This document shows positions 59,979-64,000 of a stretch of DNA of 64,000 bases, piece after piece. The translations under genes were made by a program, and so were the position numbers. The notes beneath the pieces were generated by a model, which saw only the letters and a list, made by a program, of their open reading frames with translations, did no database searches and was not told the origin of the DNA. The number at the start of each line of letters is the position of its first letter. The stretch's first letter is position 1. Source of the DNA: Rusavskia elegans. Its lineage: Eukaryota; Ascomycota; Lecanoromycetes; Teloschistales; Teloschistaceae. The stretch lies in NCBI GenBank assembly GCA_011316305.1, contig SAUG01000009.1:558001-622000 (forward strand), given 5' to 3'.

Positions 59979-60321
59979 CCCAAGTATATCCGGGGACATG
60001 AGGAGGTAGAGATACAACATTAACATCCTGGGACACGTCTGAAGAGAAGAAGAAGGAAACAACCGCCCGAGCGGAATACTATATCGAGGCACCGACCGCT
60101 CAAGCCTCTCATTGCGATTGGGCCCGCCCGGATTCGATGGGCAACGCCCCTCGAAATATTCCAAACAATGTTTGAATACCCCCCTTGGAAAAAGTCCAGC
60201 AAGAAGTGAAGAAGTGATCCAGATGGAAAGTCCAGTCCCATCCCGACCCCGGTAACCCATATTCGAAGAACTTGAAGCTACAGTTGTGAGACGTACGGTC
60301 CGGGAATCCTCCAGTACTGCG

Positions 60322-61644
60322 TCAATGCAGGCCAAGTTCATGGCGTTCGTAGAAGTAACGTCCGTCCAAGATTTCCAACTCGTTGCCTTCCGTATCCAAA
60401 CCAACAATTTCGTTATGATTCGACGCTGGTTCGTAGCTGCAGCCGAAGAAGCCCTGGATGCCTTCATTGTCGTTGTGGGGCTCGTAGTCGCAGATCAACG
60501 GTTGCAGCTTCATCCTCAACGCTTGTGGCATCATTCGAAGGTCACGCTCCCATTGCACATCAAGCCCGGTCATCTCAAAAACACAATCAACGTGTACTTT
60601 GTCCTTCAATGCGTCCGCAAAGCCGGCCAAGTCGCGATTTCCAACGAAACAGAAGGGTAGGAAATCGATACGAAGATGCTTGGTTGCGATTGGACGACTG
60701 AGGTCTTTGATGGCCTGGGTGAAAGCTTCCAACTTGATCAGGCCCATCCCATGATGGTCACGGCATCCGAGTTCGAAGTGAATGGAGCTAACAGCGCTAG
60801 TGGGAGAACAGATTTCTCCACAGTAGTGGAAACCAAGCTGCTTGGTGAGATGGCGAAGTCCTGCGCCGAACTTCGAAATCTTGAAAGTATTGTCGCGATA
60901 CATGATCTCACGACATCGGTGGTAGAGATTATGGCTTTGAGCACGTCAATTCATGCTCATTTTGTACATGGGAGCTACTTACTTAATGCACATCAAACTT
61001 GTAGCCACAGTCTGACGAGGTCTGACCCCAGTACGGCTTGGTAAGATGATCTCGTTCTTGTCTGCCTGCATCGCGAAATGAACGATACGGTCGATGATGC
61101 CCTGCTCACGTGCCAAGCGAAGGTGAGCTGGGGCGTGCTCAGCAAAGACCTGATGGGCGACCGCAGCCAATTGAGCCTGGAAGGCAAGGTCAGCCATGTT
61201 GATCAAAGACTTTCTCACGCCTTCGCTTGGCGAAATGGGCATCAAATCTTAATTAATACCTGCTTCGAATGTCGTGCCAGGGTAGGGAATCCTCACCATA
61301 GACTGCCAGTGGAAGAAAGCTTGACCGTTCCCATCACTGGTGACTGATTCTACATCAGTGTCTGAACCGGAAGAGTCATCGATGTAGGTTTCGCTGTCGT
61401 CAGAGTCGCTTTCATTATCCGAAATAGGGTTGAGGAAGTACTCCGCAGTGAAGTCTTCGCCCACAAGGTGGCATGACATCGTTGCTGGCTTTATAACCAG
61501 TATCTTGAGGAGGAAAGAATGAGAGGGAAAATAGGGCCAATCGCTCAAGATCACAAATTCCTCGATTTTGACAACAACAATGAGGATCCCCCCTATTGTG
61601 ATCTCGGCCTCTATTGTTCGGACTGGCGTTCCTGTAACAAGCAA
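60322..61644 (-). CDS. Unidentified conserved-looking fungal protein, exon structure unresolved
   Basis: Minus-strand frames chain together: 61644-61249 (acidic segment DNESDSDDSETYIDDSSGSD, then FFHWQSMVRIPYPGTTFEAG), an apparent short intron ending near 61225, then GVRKSLINMADLAFQAQLAA, AHQVFAEHAPAHLRLAREQG and RPRQTVATSLMCIK. After an intron starting near 60985 comes 60903-60322 (YRDNTFKISKFGAGLRHLTK to the end RYFYERHELGLH). The character is that of a real soluble protein. The family is not recognised, the second intron's phase could not be reconciled, and the start is uncertain (an ATG at 61447 precedes CHLVGEDFTAEYFLNP). Confidence 0.45.
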
Positions 61645-61913
61645 ATGGAAGCGCTTTTACCTGAATAGCAATTGCAGCAAAGGTGATCGTCAGCTTTCAC
61701 CTCAGCACGAGTACTAGCTGGAGATGCACTCAAGCCGATGCACTTGAAACGAATGAAATGATGCGAATATCGGAGTTGAGCAAGCTGAGCCTGGGGAAGA
61801 GCGAGTTGGGGTAGCTGAGAAGCAACTATGTGCAAGAAGGTTGGTAAAAGGAACCTTAGAAGGAGCGACAGTGAGTTATTTTCACCAAAATTCAAATTTC
61901 ACAATACTTCGAT

Positions 61914-62105
61914 TTGGATGACGCGCATGCTCTCGCGTTTATGGTGGTGACCTTCATCCCCCACGCTAATGCCCGAGGTCAATTTCCAGAATGCTGGGTC
62001 TACGGATATGATCCTCAGAAACAACAATATCTGATCCGGTACAGAGGGACTTTGTTGCCAGCAGAAGCCAACTGGACGTCTGAGGACACTTTGTACCGCT
62101 TATAG
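61914..62105 (+). CDS. Small open frame, possible gene fragment
   Basis: 63 residues including FPECWVYGYDPQKQQYLIRY and RGTLLPAEANWTSEDTLYRL, which read like a folded small beta domain (chromo/Tudor-like spacing of aromatic residues). There is no start context or neighbour to confirm it. It may be an exon of an unseen gene or a remnant. Confidence 0.25.
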   Translation: MDDAHALAFMVVTFIPHANARGQFPECWVYGYDPQKQQYLIRYRGTLLPAEANWTSEDTLYRL

Positions 62106-62728
62106 AGACTCCTCCAGTGGAGTGGTGAGTCTCAAGCGTTGGCAGAAGCTTGATTTTCCTAGCTGTTTCAACCTCATTGCCATTGATGCGGGACCGGCCC
62201 GATCCTTATTCACTAAGGTACCTGTGTTGTCTGACGACTGAGCTTCCGTTGGAGCAAGCTAGAAAAAGCTCACGTGGCCTGTACCCGATTCGAGCCTAGG
62301 TGATCAATTCCTGTGTGTTGTTGTGCAATTCATTCTATATGAGAATGGTGAAGGGTATTGGTACCAGAACCGACACTATGAGGTTCTACACGGAGCAAGC
62401 AGGGGTAAAGTATAGATGGCATCGCTACAAAAGCACGACGTCGTGTTCTTAGGAGTTCTTGATGCTCTCGTTTGTCATGATCTAGGCAACTTACCATACT
62501 AGCATCGTCATGCCGGACTGTAAATATGGGTCTGGAAGTCGCGATATGACACAGTATCCCTTGGGAGACTAGAGGTTTGTGATTGAACAACGGAGCCATT
62601 TGATTGTACGCAGTCGGAAGTAGACGTTTGTAACAAGCGATGAACAAGATCATCAATGGATATCGGCATGGCCGCTAGGAATAAAGCTTCGGATGCTATT
62701 GGTCATGAAATATCGTGACAAGAGTCTA
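62106..62728. other. Intergenic stretch, nothing recognised
   Basis: 3' flank of the MAK16 gene; no gene or repeat was seen. Confidence 0.4.
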
Positions 62729-63773
62729 TCAAGCCAGAAGAGCCTCCTTCAGCGGTGCCTCTGTCTCACGCTCGTACTCTATCTCCACCTTGGGACCTTT
62801 TGTCTTTCGTGTTGGCGCGGGACCTGCTCCCCGTTTCCTCTTGTCCCCAGCTGATGCTTTCTTCTTTGGAATTTCGTCTGTGTCACTGCCGCTCTCGCTA
62901 TCCTCATCATCTTCGTCGCTTTCAGTCTGTTCCTCTCCACTCTCGCCGCCCAGCCATTCTTCGAGATCTCCCAAGTCCTCCTCCTCATCTGACTCAAGAT
63001 CACTCACATACTCCACCCCACCAAGGCCTTCTTCCTCCATCTCTTCTTCCTGCTCCAGCTCCTCCTCCTCAATCCCTTCATCCAGATCGACATCCCTCTC
63101 TCCCTCGCCCTTTCTTTCCATCGCCTTCAACACCTTCTTCCAAATCCCCTCCTCAACATTCAACGGCCGATCCCCATAGGCCCCGCTCATCAACCTCTCC
63201 ATCAACTCCCTCTCAATCGCCCTCTCCACCTTCGCCGCCGCCTCCGCCTTCCTCTCCCTCCCCTTTTCCCTGGCCCTAACCTTTGGTGCCAATTTCGGCA
63301 CCAGTTTCTCCCCCAACCGCTCCTCCTCCCTCGCTATCTTCCTCGTCCGAATCGCCACTTGCGTCAGTCTCGTAAGCCGCTGCTTACACTTATGGACAAG
63401 GAATTTCGGCCAAAACATGAGACGCGAATCGATCTGTTCGAGCGCTTTGCTGTAGTTGGGGGAGAGCCTGATCCGTTCCCACATTTTGGAGGGAAGGTGC
63501 GAGCGTTCGACGGTTTTCATGTAGAGGTAGAGCACCTCGGTTTCGGGCGAGGAGCGGATGGTGGCGTAGCGGGAGTTGGCGAGCGGGCAGGATTGTCGGT
63601 TGCAGAGACCTGTGACGTTGTATTCGTTTCGGCAGAAATTTTTGTTTTTGGTCGTTCTGTGGGGGGGTGGTCAGTTGAGGGCTGGGAAGGGAGGAGGGGA
63701 GGAGTGATTACTTGAGCTTGTAGGAGCAGAATTGCTGGTTTATCACCTGCCAGACGATTTCATCGGAAGCCAT
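62729..63773 (-). CDS. MAK16: Mak16, 60S ribosome biogenesis factor
   Basis: Exons 63773-63712 and 63656-62729 (55-base intron) give 329 residues. The start [20 protein letters not shown] and the exon 2 start [20 protein letters not shown] are diagnostic of Mak16, with the conserved Cys pattern continuing in [14 protein letters not shown]. Next come the conserved [39 protein letters not shown] and [20 protein letters not shown]. The C-terminal half is acidic (Glu/Asp runs) followed by a Lys/Arg-rich segment, as in homologues. In yeast, nucleolar Mak16 acts with Rpf1 and Nsa1 in early pre-60S assembly. Confidence 0.95.
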
Positions 63774-64000
63774 GATTGATGGACACGCAAGGTGATACAC
63801 CACAGGCGATTTGTCGATCTCCTGTGATGTTGAGTACTTCGAGAAAAATACTGTGGAGAAGGCGCTGGAGATAAGATAAGCTAAACGCCAAGCGCGCGGT
63901 TATTGGATATCTATAAAATGTCTCGTGCTCGTCGTGTTCTCGATTGGAATGTTCAAGGTCTGGTTACCTATCGCCTTGATGAAAACAATTGAAGTAGGCC

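Noticed and set aside
63918..63992. Short plus-strand frame beginning MSRARRVLDWNVQ at the right edge
   Set aside because: Could be the first exon of a gene outside the window, but 24 codons without homology or splice evidence are not enough.

Overview
The window is nuclear DNA of a filamentous ascomycete (Pezizomycotina). Genes are split by short GT-AG introns of about 45-120 bp. Homologues of typical fungal genes (Mso1, a CFEM protein, a SepA-type formin, NAD formate dehydrogenase) are present, and the transposon-bearing part carries C-to-T/G-to-A mutation of the repeat-induced point mutation (RIP) kind. A dothideomycete is plausible, but the species cannot be fixed from this sequence.

Layout. 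1-4.8 kb is a gene graveyard: a copper-type P-type ATPase with several frameshifts, the first exons of an MFS sugar transporter, and a fungal-specific transcription factor with an in-frame stop and a frameshift. 5.7-10.3 kb (minus strand) holds an unusual metabolic pair: a succinyl-CoA ligase whose beta and alpha subunits are fused in one gene, and an HTD2/MaoC-type acyl-CoA hydratase with a C-terminal frameshift. 11.3-20.0 kb is ordinary housekeeping: Cdc123, COG1, the DEAH helicase Ecm16/Dhr1 and a small unidentified protein. 20-36 kb is accessory and gene-poor. It contains a RIP-mutated LTR retrotransposon with 188-bp LTRs and a target duplication, a 419-bp long-TIR element, a 417-bp miniature LTR element (TRIM), a broken secreted-protein gene, and a 3-kb array of degenerate 115-220-bp tandem units built around a GGCTGAACTTCGG core. 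36-44 kb has a microsatellite, a CFEM GPI-anchored protein, formate dehydrogenase and decayed fragments. 44.5-63.8 kb is gene-dense again: SepA/Bni1-type formin, a small membrane protein, Mso1, glucosidase I (GH63), a type-B carboxylesterase, proteasome chaperone PAC3, an unidentified protein and Mak16.

How the genes fit together. COG1 (Golgi tethering), Mso1 (exocytosis with Sec1), formin (actin cables for polar secretion) and glucosidase I (ER N-glycan trimming) all serve the secretory pathway, and Mso1 and glucosidase I share a 245-bp divergent promoter. Ecm16 and Mak16 act in ribosome biogenesis. The fused ligase plus the hydratase could activate and hydrate a C5 dicarboxylate such as itaconate or mesaconate; this is inference. 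The most notable items are the beta-alpha ligase fusion with a transit-peptide-like linker, the tandem array whose units carry near-identical nine-codon micro-ORFs, and the retroelements with a primer-binding site matching the anticodon arm of initiator tRNA-Met. Exon coordinates were worked out by hand from splice signals and reading-frame continuity.
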